Shown here piece by piece: positions 42,313 to 54,470 of a stretch of 64,000 bases of DNA. Source of the DNA: Apoda limacodes (taxonomy: Eukaryota > Arthropoda > Insecta > Lepidoptera > Limacodidae); the NCBI GenBank assembly GCA_946406115.1, contig OX291557.1:15222501-15286500 (forward strand). Reading direction: 5' to 3'. Position numbers and translations under genes: made by a program. The stretch's first letter is position 1; the number at the start of each line of letters is the position of its first letter. Below the pieces are notes generated by a model. That model did no database searches and was not told the origin of the DNA. It worked only from the letters and a program-made list of their open reading frames with translations.

Positions 42313-44835
42313 AACACGCCGCGCTTAGGATTATTAACTAATGATCTCAATTAGTGCTAAAGCTACTAAAATCATTAATAGTTTTAAAATTAAATTGTAC
42401 AGAATTTGATAGGGATTAAGAGCCTTAAAAGTTAGTAAAACCATACGAGTAAATATAACCTTTTGTTTGTAAAACGCATAATAACAAAATTTCTTTACGG
42501 CGGCGTTTCGAGCACTGTTTGCTGCGATCTGCGGAGACAAATAAAAGACATTATTCCGTGTTATTCTGTTATTCCGTGACAGTTAATAGGTACCTACGTT
42601 TTGTCCTAGTAATAATAATCACCTGTATAAAACTAAAGCCTGCTAGTAAAAATATAAAAATCCTTATTATGCAAATACCCGAAAATATAGTTTATGTTAA
42701 CGTCTTTTAATTTTTTTTTATCTTTTTAATTGAGGAATAAATAACAATAATCGTTTTATTTTTATAAATTTTTACGTTCCTATGATTTACCACGCTTTGC
42801 ACTATATTTGTATAAACTATGTATATAATATTAAGTGGTGATACTTCAACCAACATTTACGCTTAATTACACCAAAATCATTGTAAAGTAATTGTTAAAA
42901 ATAACTTTGAAAATTCTCTAACCGTTACAATTCACAAGTTTGGGTTGCAACGTCATGCTTCTATTATGAATTTAGAAAAATGTGCTAAGCCGCTAGAACA
43001 AACAAAATCTTCATATTTGTTGTTCTGCAGTAATACAAGGATGACGCGATATGTAACTAAGGGGCGCGTGAGTAGTGCAGCTTCATTTCAGGTCACTCTC
43101 TCGTAAACTTTTTAAAAAGCAATCTTGAACCTGCCGTTGCAAAGAAGTGAATTCAGGAAAGGTGCGTTTTTCATTTAAATCGAAAATTGTATGTATTCTC
43201 TTCTATTTTACTATCAGACTCTCATAATATCTCTCGAAGTAACGACAATACTATCATTTTTATCACATTTACTCGTAATAGTGTCATTACGAGCAGATAA
43301 AGCAGATGGTAAGAACTTAATTACTCCCACGGGCTGTTTCTTTCTTTTACTTTTTCATAGAACCCACGGGCGATAATGACATGAAACCTGTCCTTTGCCC
43401 GGTGCGCGAGCTCTACTTACTTTGTCTACTGTAGCAAGTAGGTATGTATAGAAGCGCCAGCTGTGGTTCAAGATATGAACTTTGCACCAAGCGAGCAATT
43501 ACAAGTATTAACTACAGCCAAAACTTTTTAATTTTTTTTTTATATTCATAAATTCTCTTGATACCGCTAGATTATGCTAGAAATGAATTTTCTACACAGG
43601 GCCATCTATCTGGTCATAAAATAAACAAAGCTTGTACTATGGGTACCAGGCAATGGATACAAATGCTTATAAATACTCTTTTTGGAAATACATAGAAAAA
43701 CCCCAGACTCAATAAACATTTATGTTTTAATATTTGTATATTGATTTGAGGTAAACACTACACTACTATGTTTTTTTACACTTATTTTATATCATGTGCT
43801 AAATTAATTATTCAAATATATTGTAAATGCTGTTTGTTTTCCGAAATAAATAGAAAAAAAACAGGCTTATACCTATTTTGTTTTTTTTTTGTCTAGCCGC
43901 TTATCGGCATTTTGCGCCGAAACAGAGAAGTTCGCTTACTATTAGTAGTTGTTACGCTATGAAATAAATTTGGAATATCTCCAAACAGCCCTTTGGGGAT
44001 AAGTGTCAAGATGGTATATAACATTAGATATTATTTTATTATTTTCATAAATCAGTTAATATCAACATTATTACTTTTGGCGAGTACAACACTATTAAGT
44101 AACACTTAAAGCATATTAGTAGCAAATGTGGCTATAAATATACACAAAACTGAAAACGCAAAACTTATGAATTGGCAGTATGGTCAGCGACCTTTGCCTT
44201 TTCTTGCTTAAAGAAAGTAACTGTACCGTATATTAGTAGATACATAACAATACTTTCTGGTATAAGTACAAGATATTACCTATATGAGGGACGAGTCAGT
44301 AATAAATTGAAGTCAGGTGCAATGTCACTTATACTCATGGTTTTATTTTTCAATGGTGGCTAGTAATAGCGCCATTCCATATACGGAGCAATTTAAAGAA
44401 ATAAGGCGTCCATTACCTCCTGCAATCCTTTAGATTTTTTTATTTTTTGACATTTATAAATAAAAACTGTAGTTTTATAACAGACTCATCAAAAATTATA
44501 TGTTAACATTTGGCGTATCCTTATTAAGTAAATACCTGATAGATATTAATAAAACAATGAACAAATTAAAATGTAAGTACGCAATAATTACTCAAAATAA
44601 CAATGTATTGTGATACTTTGTTGTTGTGTTTAAATATCCCATCAGAAACATAAATGTGAAATAAGAGCCAAGTTCAATATAATGATATATGCCTTGGATG
44701 TTTGATTTAAACTATTGCCTAAACTATACGTAATTACTAAAAGAATTGTAATAATAATATAACCACAAATATATAAGTATGTTTTAGGAATACCTATGAA
44801 TTTAGTAGCATAAATCGCAACTTTATAGGTCAGAT
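42313..44835. other. Mostly anonymous; one family-E-related fragment
   Basis: Around 43,258-43,345, 'TTTTATCACATTTACTCG' and 'ATTACTCCCACGGGCTG' match 34,028-34,075. Around 44,070-44,110 a short stretch resembles the internal part of repeat B. Nothing else recognised. Confidence 0.4.
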
Positions 44836-44975
44836 ATCGAGAGACAACCGAACAGCAAGACGGAGCGGCGCTCGCTTATGAGCGCGGCTGCCACTCGCTT
44901 AGACACGTTCGCGTCAAGGTTCGCGCTCCCACCCCGCTGCTCCGACGTCGCACCGCGCGCCGTGTTCCGAAATGC
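44836..44975. other. GC-rich island in AT-rich DNA
   Basis: About 140 bp with many CpG steps ('GGAGCGGCGCTCGC', 'GACGTCGCACCGCGCGCC') inside otherwise AT-rich sequence. One frame stays open for about 60 codons across it. No homologue recognised; it could be an exon, a regulatory element or part of a repeat. Confidence 0.4.
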
Positions 44976-44979
44976 CTGT

Positions 44980-45620
44980 TATTTAATTATTTATAAGTAA
45001 TGATCTTATAATTAATACTAAATCCCAGTTAATAACGTAATAAATACGAAAGTCGACTATACTCTTAGTTATAAGTACTAAAACGGAAATATTTGGATTA
45101 AAAACAAATTAAGGGTGGTATTCAACTCATAGTTTCACGTAAAAACCTTAAAATCCACATAAAGACTGGCTGTCCTAAGTTTTGATAACTGATTCTTACA
45201 TTACAGTTTTTATAAGTTAAGTGTTCCTAATAGAATCAATTATCCTTCAAGCGGTCGCGCGGCGTCGAACCCTATTTCCGGTTATAAATTCGTATATTAT
45301 CATCACTCATGTTTGCCAATATTAGTAGCCTCTCATAGGTTTATTGTGAACTCAAAACAATAGATTCGTTCTTTCTGTGCGCATTGCAATGCATCTCAAT
45401 TTATAGTCACAATATTATTTTATTGCAAATTATTTGTCTATTGTCTGTTAGCTCCAAACGAATCTTCAATAGATGGCGCTATGTTAAAAATACAAATATT
45501 TCATATAAGCTTCAATTTAATGGTATAACAACCACGTGTCACAATTATCTGTTATCTCTCAACGATTCTAACAGATGGCGATATCTGTTGACTGCATAGA
45601 TGGTGCTATGTTATAAATAA
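44980..45620. other. No gene; repeated 'AGATGG(C/T)G(C/A)TAT' words
   Basis: Short repeats at about 45,473, 45,574 and 45,599 only. Confidence 0.4.
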
Positions 45621-45629
45621 ATATATATA

Positions 45630-46066
45630 TAAACTACTGCACCAAATTGGATAATTTATGTTGCGTTTATTATTGTTGGGCAAGGTTTATATGATATAAA
45701 ATAGGGTCAAGTGGGAGTCGGACCCGGGCACTACTGGTTAACTTATTGTAATGAAATTTTGGTAAATGGTTGTCCACACCGCCGGGGACGGTTTTTGTGA
45801 AATAAAAATTGGTCAAGCATACGCTGGAGTTTCTGAATTAGTACAACCCTTTCAAAATAGGTGGCTCGCCAGTTGTTTTAAAAAAGAGAAACAACGTTCT
45901 CCGTGTCAGCTATCTGTCATTTGATCCAACTTATCTGTTATTTGATCCAACTTAAAAGATAGAATAGTTTTTATCTCGATCTATTAAGTGCGAGCCGGAC
46001 TCGGGCACTTTAGTTATAAACCAACTTTCGCCGGGTTACAGAGGGACGGGTCGCCGGGACCGCTAG
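45630..46066 (+). mobile_element. Non-autonomous Helitron-like element
   Basis: Related to 1290-1688: 'GGTCAAGTGGGAGTCGGAC', 'AAAGAGAAACAACGTTCTCC' and 'CTTTCGCCGGGTTACAGA', ending CTAG (46,063-46,066) before T. The left edge is approximate. Confidence 0.6.
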
Positions 46067-46069
46067 TAT

Positions 46070-47040
46070 AAAAATAAAATTGAAGCAATATTAGATTTAA
46101 CCGCGTCAGCTTAATGCAATAATTGCAATATGCTATGCTCTTAAGCATAGATACAGAATGTAAATGCGTAGCGTAAAAATCCTAGGTCTGCGGTTTTAAG
46201 TGCTAAGTTTTGAATAATGATTGAAAACATAGTATTTGTATTTTGTTCACCGCTGTGATAAATGTGTGTTCATAACTGTCTGAAAAAGTCATCTTTTATT
46301 GCAAATTTATTTATGTAAGTCAGTAGCGGTAATTCTAAACAAGCCCGAAAGCCCAGCTTACCTTAGGTTGGATATCAACTACATAAAATCTTGTTTTTTT
46401 ATCATAAATTAAAATGAATTAGCAGTAGTTCATGTTATCGTAGTAAATAAAGCACGGATACGGAAAGATGGAAGAAAGTAGAGGAGGGAGGAAAGAGAGA
46501 AGGGGCTAAAGCGAAACAAAGTTCGCGTGTTCAGCTATCAACAGTCGTCTAAAATTGCCGCTATTTGTTTTATCTCTAGAAAAAAAAACTAGTACTCAAG
46601 TACCTGATACCCATTTTAGCTTAATATCTAGATATATAGCCGTTTTGAAGATAAGAAGGTTTCGATGATTATACAGTTTTTACCTTTTTAGCTTAAAAGT
46701 ATACTGTATGAAATTATAAAATCAGTTCTACTTGCATAATAAAGACGAGACCACATCTAGGTACACAGGCGTGTCACATTGTTGCAGCTCTTATGCAACG
46801 TTGTGGAAACACCTGATATCTACTTAACGAGTATTACAGCAGCGCTCGTCTTTGTTTGCGTAATCAAAGTATCTCTTTTTATCTGTGACATTCTCTCTGT
46901 CTTTTACAGCGTAAATATTTTCACAAAATACTTTATTTTATTCTTTACTTTTTTTTTAGATTTTAGAGACCAACAGATTTTTCTGTTAGAAGCAATGCAC
47001 TAAAGAAGCGTAAATTGTTTAGTTATATAATGTATAATAT
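46070..47040. other. No feature recognised
   Basis: The 74-codon frame at 46,779-47,003 is hydrophobic but has no recognised family. Confidence 0.5.
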
Positions 47041-47044
47041 ATTG

Positions 47045-47160
47045 AATCAATGTGAATTATTTTAGATGCAGTCAAAAGATTAACCTCAGAGCCAGGACTT
47101 GCAACAATCCTTACATACCGTGTAAGTGATCTACCAATTTGAGCTATCGAGGCACAAATC
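47045..47160 (-). mobile_element. SINE family S1 head, degraded
   Basis: On the minus strand 'CTCGATAGCTCAAATTGGTA' (A-box region) and 'CAAGTCCTGGCTCTGAGG' (B-box region, with bases deleted). Confidence 0.55.
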
Positions 47161-47194
47161 TGGCCAGTGAAAATCCTAACTACATCTTAACTAT

Positions 47195-47335
47195 AACAGA
47201 GTTAAACGAACTTTTGCTACACCTTTAGCATGCTATAGCAGTTCATTGGTATAACTAATTAATTAATTAATTGGAGTTAATTAAGGAGACCCACGCCGAT
47301 AACCGAATTCAGGGTGGGCGGAGCATATAAAATAC
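47195..47335 (+). mobile_element. Helitron-like relic (family L), 3' part
   Basis: 'AGACCCACGCCGATAACCGA' and 'TTCAGGGTGGGCGGAGC' match the 3' part of the 23,062 copy; CTAG missing. Confidence 0.5.
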
Positions 47336-47395
47336 ATACATGGAAATAACCTTTCTTCGTTTATGACTCACTAGGAGTTGTTTGTTATTATTAAT
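47336..47395 (-). mobile_element. SINE family S1 body fragment
   Basis: 'CTTTCTTCGTTTATGACTCA' matches the body at about 14,011-14,032. Confidence 0.4.
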
Positions 47396-47399
47396 ATCC

Positions 47400-47904
47400 A
47401 ACCAATCATTTTTACGTAAAACGGTATTTTGAACAATGGATATGTAATCGTGTGGTAATTGGCTATCAAAGTTATAGTATATAGTTTTGGCAAAGTGTGC
47501 ACCGCAGCTTAATCGTTCTGTGCTGCAATGCTTTTTAACCGACGAAAGAAAAAGTATTTAATTTCTTTATTTAGCAACTTGACTAGCCAATATCTCAAAA
47601 CACTTTAGCGCTGTAACCTGACCGCTTTACGTCACTTCTGACATTCTGTCACCTGCTTAGAGCAAAGGTCGCCTATCCCTGTTTGTTATTTATTTTCATT
47701 ATAGAGTTTTTTCTGGGTAAAAGCTACTGTAAAGGAGAAAAATATAATACTAAGTTGAATATGTAATTTCGCTTTTCAACATCTTCAAACTTATATGACG
47801 CGACTTTAGTAGTAGGAGTATATGAAAAAATGTCAAAAAAAAATGAAAAAAAAATCGTAAACTAATACGTAATTTACCAAAAATAATAATATTACGAATT
47901 TATT
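47400..47904. other. No feature recognised
   Basis: Anonymous sequence. Confidence 0.5.
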
Positions 47905-48115
47905 AGGGCGTACTCTCCATCTGGCTACTTTTTAGCAGAAATTATTAGCGGTTTGCGTTTCATGCTTTTGGTAGCAAAATCATAGCAAAATCTAATGTTG
48001 ACTTTTAGCGTTTCGTCTGAGCAGTTTTGCTACGAAATGTTGCTACCAAAAACCCATGTCGGGAGTCGGTTATTTTGCGCTACTTTTTGACAGCTGTCAA
48101 ATGTTAGAGTGAATC
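47905..48115 (+). repeat. Repeat family I, copy 1
   Basis: Aligns with the complement of 60,415-60,600 through 'AAAATCATAGCAAA', 'TGACTTTTAG', 'GCTACGAAAT', 'ACCCATGTCGGGA' and 'GCGCTACTTTTTG'. No coding. Confidence 0.7.
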
Positions 48116-48559
48116 CTTTGAGAAAAATAGTTATAACCTTTTATTTTTAAAGAAAAGTTTATTTTTGCAGTATAAACTATATATCTTTGTTATTATTTAC
48201 AAAAAAATCAAAATAAAATACTCAAACATATAATACACACGGAACTGTCAAAAATTACGCGAACGCGTTTCGTTTGGACAATAATAGCGCCGCTGAAATT
48301 ATCAGATGCGCTTAGACGGAACGGGTAGTTGGTGCTAAAATGAGGTTTTACTATTAAATTTCAACGCGGCTCAGAAGAAACGCCATATATGACAGTGCGC
48401 GTCACAACTTTGACGTGTGTGTAGTGCAGCACGAATTGCGTAACATAAGAGCGAGAAATTTATATCTATCCTTTACACACAAAATATTTGTTCATCTTCA
48501 AAGGGTTCAAAGTCCAAACGATTATTTCAGCGTGTGGCCCTCTGTACATTACTAATCTT

Positions 48560-48645
48560 ACAAAATCTTCATGGAAATAAGAAACACAATATAACATAGA
48601 ATTAATCTTTCTTCGTTTATGATTCACTAGGATGTGTTTGTATAG
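48560..48645 (-). mobile_element. SINE family S1 body fragment
   Basis: Same 'AATCTTTCTTCGTTTATGA' block and upstream 'ACAAAATCTTCATGG' as the 13,930 copy. Confidence 0.5.
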
Positions 48646-48827
48646 GATACTAACAATGACACATACAAATCAGATCTTTATATTTATATATCATATAAAA
48701 AGTCATTTCTGTAATTTATTATAAGAATAAAGCATTCCTGCTTCTTTATACTTATTTAATCATAGGGAGTATAAGTGGACTCCTTTGCACCTCTTTTGCG
48801 ACGCCTGTGATAATAGGCGTCAGGGAA

Positions 48828-49050
48828 GCCATAAATAAATTACATTATCTGTTACTTCTTTGACGTAAAATGCATGTATTTGTAAATAGATACATAAATA
48901 TTATAGCTTTACAGGTGTCACTTCAGAGAGAAATAAAATCCGCGTCTGATAACAAAATCCGAAGTGTCAGTGAGCAACGGTATTGCAGAACCCACCCACG
49001 CATTATTTATGACTCCATGATGATGAGTGACAATTTTTTTCTTTTTCGAG
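48828..49050 (+). other. Duplicated block, copy 1 part 1, exon-like
   Basis: Matches 57,852-58,065. A pyrimidine-poor but AG-ending stretch (TAGCTTTACAG, to 48,915) precedes a 135-bp open segment with residues RSVSEQRYCRTHPRIIYDS. It ends at a strong splice-donor-like GTGAGT (49,051). The frame continues through the block as a 64-codon ORF. The match to copy 2 extends upstream of the AG, so the whole segment was duplicated. Function unknown; a host exon, regulatory DNA or a diverged transposon are all possible. Confidence 0.4.
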
Positions 49051-49234
49051 TCGTGAGTAACTAAGCATTTTTTTACAGTTTGGTGTTAAAAGAGTTTTTC
49101 TTTTTCTTATTTAACTAATATTCTGAAGTTTTCATTACATTTTTTTCTCATTTAATGTTTCTTTTAGAAAATCATGGACTTTAATGTAGAAATAATTTGA
49201 CTGATAACGTTTTAATAAATAAAGCGACATATTT

Positions 49235-49480
49235 CGTTTATTTTGTGTTTTTTTAGGTTTCCGTAGCCAAATTTGTTCCGTGTTTTCAAACACGGTCAGT
49301 GCGTCCGTATGTCAGTTTCAGCCTTATACTGAAAAAAAATACTGATGAAAAGGTTAATTCAACTAAATTTAAGGTAAATTATACTGTTTTGTTTGGTATA
49401 CAAAACCAAATTCATGAGGTAAGACTGAAATTAACCTTTTAATAAGCTAAATCCAACAATTTTTTTCAGTGTATGATTCG
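49235..49480. repeat. Family F fragment plus small MITE-like segment
   Basis: 49,235-49,325 carries 'GGTTTCCGTAGCC' and 'GTCCGTATGTCAG'. 49,330-49,475 has inverted ends (ACTGAAAAAAAAT and ATTTTTTTCAGT) and a right flank TA. Confidence 0.5.
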
Positions 49481-49689
49481 ACCCTCTTTGGACCGATTCT
49501 TATGTAATTTTACAAAAAGGCTTCTTTTGTTTACCGCCGCGCATATACAGATATGTTCAGGAAATTAAGAATAAATATTTTTTAGGCGTAAAGGTAGTTT
49601 TTAGTATTTAGCAAAACAAAACAATATTTTCCTAAGAAATAATACATTCTGCCATAATAGATATTTGCTTAAACTGACAAGCTACACGA

Positions 49690-49850
49690 CGCATCTTACT
49701 GGATTCGAAAAACAAGCGAGCTTTCTGTGGGAAGAAACGTATTAAAAATGACAAATAACAAATATTTCCTTATTAAAGCTGATGGACTCTGAGCGAAAAA
49801 TGTTGAAATCGCGTGACAAAACTCGGGAAGGAACTAAAGCAAACACAATT
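49690..49850 (+). other. Duplicated block, copy 1 part 2
   Basis: Aligns with 58,905-59,085 through 'ACAAGCGAGCTTTCTGTG' and 'AAATGACAAATAACAAA'. No frame is conserved between the two copies. Confidence 0.45.
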
Positions 49851-49854
49851 TAAG

Positions 49855-50940
49855 ATGAGTTCCTTAAGATTTTTGTCAATATTTACTCATCCTATGTACA
49901 TACGAATATTATTAAGTTTCCAAATAAGATTGTATTTTGCTATAATATGTTCGTGTTGCAGCGTCTTTCTTTATTGTCATTATCATATTACTTCAATGGT
50001 ACCGTAATTATCTATTGTCAATCATCAGATATTAATAGTCTTTAATAGTTATTTGTTACGTAAGGCTGGAAAGTTGCTTTAAGAGCGCCTATATTAAATA
50101 CCGAGCAAGCAAAGGATTCAAAGATTGAACCCACAAGTGAAGCGAGTCGTTAAATTCTAAGGTACGAAACCCAAAAAAATTTCAGCCGTGCGAAATACAC
50201 AATTTTTCATCTCACTACAGCGAGGAAAATATTCACAAGATACAAGAAAAACGATGAGTAGTGTTTAATTACTTATGAATGAAACACGTTAAATAGTTTA
50301 ATTAAGTATTGATAACATGATAACAACATTATGAGTCTCTGAAGTAGGGTAGGCGATTTTGTATGTCTGGCTGTAGTCAATAAATCACACGCTTACGTCA
50401 TTGATGGAGTTACTCATGTTTTTTAATTATTAACTTTAAGTTTATTTGGTAAAAGTAATATGTTTATAGTATAAACAACCAAAATGATGTAACTACTACA
50501 TAATTCAAAATAAATTTTTCTGTACTTTTTCTTTTTGCTCCTTTTCGTTCCGAATTGCACCATGCCAATTTTAATAGAGCAAAAATTATGCTTAAAAGTT
50601 ATTTATTCTTAATGTATTTAATAACTTTACAAACTACAATAAATTATCTATTAAATAACATAAAACAAAACATTATCTTAGTATCATAACATCTTTATAT
50701 TATCATCACGTCACTAATATATAAAGTGGTAAGGACTCACCGCATTTTGGACGGTTTCATTATGTTTGTTTTTGTAGAATTGAAAAAAACCTTTTGCGCG
50801 CAAGCGGAAACGAAGGCTTTTCCACGCAGATTTAATCGGATTTTAAACGAAATAACTCCACATTACGGTGTTCACGAAAAAAAAAAATTATCTCTTAGTT
50901 TTATGTATGGAGAGTTACCCTAATTTTTTTTCTTTATTTT
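49855..50940. other. No feature recognised
   Basis: Anonymous AT-rich sequence. Confidence 0.5.
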
Positions 50941-50947
50941 ATTACAA

Positions 50948-51319
50948 AACGAGCTTCTGCCAGCGGCTTCGCCCGCCTTAAATTTCGTTATCGGCGTAGG
51001 TTCTTAAGGCAACTCCTCAATTGATGATACCATGGAAATACCCATATAAAATTTCAACCCAATCAGTTCAGCCGTTTAGAAGTTATGTGAAAACGATAAG
51101 TACAGAAGGATAACTCTTACTACCCATAGTCCTATTACCCGTTTTCCCGTAAGAATAAAGCATTTTCCCGCAGTAAAAAGTAGCCTATGTTCATCAGGGA
51201 TAATGTCGGCTTCTAATGGTAAAAGAATTTTTCAAATCGGTCCAGTAGTTTCGGAGCCTATTCAATACAAACAAACAAACATACAATCAAATCTTTCCTC
51301 TTTATAATATTACTATAGA
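50948..51319 (-). mobile_element. Helitron-like element (family L), minus strand
   Basis: On the minus strand it starts TCTATAGTAATATTATAAAG and ends 'GGCGAAGCCGCTGGCAGAAG' plus CTCGT, one change from CTAGT. It contains the 'ACATAGGCTACTTTTTACTG' block. Confidence 0.6.
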
Positions 51320-51324
51320 CCAAA

Positions 51325-51470
51325 TACAGGTCACATAGGACATCTTGTAACATTTCATTAGAATCGCTGAAAATATGGCGGAGTTATAAGCCTGTGATCT
51401 ACAGACGGACAAACATGACTGAAGGGTTAATGATTCCATTCCATTTATCTACAGCACTTTAAAACAGTAA
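51325..51470 (+). repeat. Family F repeat fragment
   Basis: 'ATGGCGGAGTTATAAGCCTG' and 'CTACAGACGGACAAACATG' correspond to the right part of the 12,992 copy. Confidence 0.5.
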
Positions 51471-51750
51471 AGTAGGCTGTGGTGCAAAGTAATAATGTAC
51501 GAAAAATAAGTAAGATAAATTAAATTAAACCTTTTACACAAAGAAAACTGTACTACTATGAGTACTCTTTCATACATAAAAGTCGTGGCTCTCATGATAC
51601 GGTAAGTAACACTTGGCGACTGCTTACATTGTATTAAAGTTTTCTCTTTTTCTTACCTGAGGAAAGTGTCTTCGTCCTATTGATGTTGATAAAGTATTTC
51701 ATTTATACTTAATTATTTAATTACTTACTTAGCGAAATTATTAATTACAA

Positions 51751-51966
51751 GGCAGCCCCAGCAGCTCAGTGGGTAATAACCTGCCTGTTGGATCGAGGGG
51801 CGGGGGTTAGATTCCCGCACAAGACAAACATTTATTATTTGTGTATGTCATGAGACTATGTGTTTTCTATGTATATTATGTATGTATTTACAAAATATGT
51901 ATATATATATTATATAATATGTAATTTCTATCTAATATCTATAGCACAAGCTTTGCTTAGCTTAGA
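51751..51966 (+). mobile_element. tRNA-derived SINE (family S2)
   Basis: The head begins GGCAGCCCCAGCAGCTCAGT. 'CAGCTCAGTGGGTAATAACC' is a D-arm/A-box region, and 'GGGGGTTAGATTCCC' (51,802-51,816) lies in a T-arm closed by GCGGG/CCCGC, with the B box. The body is AT-rich and ends 'AAGCTTTGCTTAGCTTAG', the 3' motif shared with 23,906-23,996. The element is cut short by the adjacent retrotransposon J0. Confidence 0.8.
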
Positions 51967-53577
51967 AAAGTAATCTGTCGTATAGCAAAATCACGTTTTT
52001 TAAGTGAAAAAATTAAAAATAGTAATAAAATAAAAACTACTTGGAGTATTATTAATGCTGAGACTGGAAAATCAAAATCTTATAAAACTGATTATTGTCT
52101 AGAAGTTAATGGAACTATTTTTTACTCAGAAACAGGTATTCCCTCATTGTTCAATATTTTTTTCCTGAATATTCCATTCTCAACCACCAACTCACTAAAC
52201 ACATCTCCATTAATAGCAGAGGCTCTGTTAAAAGAAAATGTAAAAGAATGCCCAAAAGAATTTAAATTTAGACATGTAAATCATAATGATGTTATCAAAG
52301 CATTAAATTCTCTAAAATTTAAAACACAGCTGACCTCTGGGGCCATTCAGTTACCTTAGTAAAAACCATAATTTCTGTGATTGCTCCCCAACTAGCTATA
52401 ATATTTAATAAATCTATTGATTGTGGTGTATTTCCTGATTTACTGAAATACAGTAAAATTATACCTATATTTAAATCAGGTAGTACTACTGACCTCTCTA
52501 ACTTTAGACCTATCTCTATACTACCTGTTTTCAGTAAAATCTTTGAAAAACTGATCTTAAATCAAATGAGTAGTCATTTTACTTCACAACTGACTTGCAA
52601 ACAGTTTGGGTTCACAAAAGGTCAGTCAACAACCGACGCTAGCGTTGAGCTTATTCAGCACATATTTGATGCATGGGAGGATTCAATGGATGCCTTGGGT
52701 GTTTTTTGTGATTTATCCAAGGCATTTGATTGCGTTCAATATGAAACCCTAATTAGGAAATTACAACACTATGGTATTAGGGGTACTGCACTTAAACTCA
52801 TTAGCTCGTACCTGGACAATAGGATTCAGACAGTTGATATAAATGGGAAGCGCACCCCTAGATCTAAAATTAAAATGGGCGTTCCACAGGGCTCCATCCT
52901 GGGGCCATTCCTATTTCTTATATACATTAATGATCTGCCGGAGGTCGTTAAAAACAATAACGAGATAGTGTTAAAGACGCGAAACAGTTCTAGATAATGT
53001 AAACAACTGTCTGTCTAAAGTTGTCCACTGGTTCAATATGAATAATTTGCTTTTAAACAGTAAGAAAACTAAATGTATTAAATTCTTAACGCCAAATGTT
53101 AGTCAAGTAAGAACCATCGTACTTATAAATGGGGAGCAATTAGATGTTGTAGGTAGCGCTGTATTTTTAGGCATTACTTTAGATGCTAAACTTCAATGGG
53201 GCCACACATAGCTGGATTGGCGAATAGACTTAGTTCTGCAGCTTTTGCGGTTAAAAAGATTCGTCAACTTACAGACGAAGCCACAGCCCGGCTAGTATAT
53301 TTTAGTTACTTTCATAGCGTAATGTCCTATGGTATCTTATTATGGGGACACGCAGCTGATATACAGACAATATTTGTACTGCAGAAGAGGTCTATTCGAG
53401 CAATATACAATTTATCTAACAGACACGCTTTAAGGGATAAATTTAAAGAGATCAATATACTAACTTTACCTGGTCAATATGTATTTGATTATTTAATGTA
53501 TGTTCATAAAAATAGTAATCTTTTTTTAAAAAATAGTGATGATCATAATCTAAATACAAGAAATAGACACAAACTAG
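51967..53577 (+). pseudogene. Non-LTR reverse transcriptase relic J0
   Basis: Coding traces begin at about 51,967 with TTWSIINAETGK, the linker before the reverse transcriptase. A frameshift near 52,325 separates this from the catalytic part (52,377-52,997): NFRPISILPVFSKIFEKLI, FGFTKGQSTTDA, FCDLSKAFDCV (first catalytic Asp) and GVPQGSILGPFLFLIYINDL. The segment that should carry the FADD catalytic pair is deleted just after 52,960, so the enzyme is dead beyond its frameshifts. The thumb and C-terminus follow in another frame (KFLTPNVSQVRTIVL, FLGITLDAKLQWG, SYGILLWGHAADIQTIFVLQ). The endonuclease half is missing (5' truncation). It ends abruptly where element J1 begins. Confidence 0.85.
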
Positions 53578-54470
53578 CTCTAGCTTTCTTAAGTCATTAG
53601 GAGTTGGTAAGACTAATAGTATTCCCCTTTCACATGATATTGATGTCAATCTTCTTAATCAACACTTTTCTTTCAATGTTGCTATTGAAGGCAACAAAAA
53701 AATAAATACGCTGAACTCACTTTCCTTAAAACCAACTCCCGACTTTCCTCCGTTTTTACTAAGTCGATTTTCTGATTGTGATGTTAAGAAGAGCATTATC
53801 GCTATATCTTCTAACGCTGTGGGGAGTGACTGCATTAGCCGTAACATGATCCTTCCTATCCTTGACATTATAATTCCTATCATTACAAATATCCTTAATC
53901 ACTCTATTGCCTCTGGCGAATTTCCAGGTTCCTGGAAAGATTCATTAATTATTCCCTTGCCGAAAAAAGCAAATCGTGTCTGTTATTCCGATTATCGTCC
54001 CATATCCATCTTACCATTCCTTTCTAAAGTTCTTGAACGTCTAGTTCATGAACAGCTGTGTCATTTCCTCACTAAAAATAACTTACTAAATCCCCTTCAA
54101 TCTGATTTTCGTCCTGGACGGTTACTGCACTTGTCAAAATCTCTGATGACATTCGTCTCGGTATAGAAAACAGAAAAGTCACAGTGCTAACACTATTAGA
54201 TTTTAGCAACGCCTTTAACACCGTTGAGTTTGATATACTACTTTCACTTTTAAGTTCACTTAACATATCTCCAACAGCAATCGACTGGTTTCAAAGTTAC
54301 TTGCGTGGGCGCCGGCAGCGGATCAAGGTTGATGATTCCTTCTCCACTTGGTGCTACACCAATGCTGGTGTCCCGCAAGGTGGCGTGTTGTCTCCACTTC
54401 TCTTTGCTATTTTCATTAATAATATAACATCTAATTTATCTTCTCTCTACCTATATGCAGACGATCTTCA
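53577..54470 (+). pseudogene. Non-LTR retrotransposon J1, left part
   Basis: Begins in the endonuclease/RT linker (LKSLGVGKTNSIPLSHDIDV). Reverse-transcriptase blocks follow: ASGEFPGSWKDSLIIPLPKK, DYRPISILPFLSKVLERLV and DFRPGR, then a small frameshift near 54,120. The frame recovers as LLDFSNAFNTVEFDILL (catalytic Asp), AGVPQGGVLSPLLFAIFINN and LYLYADDLQ, the YADD catalytic pair at about 54,454-54,465. Immediately after Gln the frame is interrupted by element J2. The same protein resumes at about 56,531 with IYTQAPVSELRSAVAIINNN. J1 is 5'-truncated and carries at least one frameshift. Jockey/CR1-type by motif style. Confidence 0.88.

Noticed and set aside
43191..43376. Possible first exon with a signal peptide (hydrophobic ILSFLSHLLVIVSL) ending at a donor-like GTAAGA
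   Set aside because: The stretch coding for the hydrophobic part matches family-E-associated sequence at 34,028-34,075, so it is more likely repeat-derived. The start context is weak.
50726..50923. 65-codon ORF as a host gene fragment
   Set aside because: No recognised domain, splice signals or partner; frames of this length are expected by chance in 64 kb.
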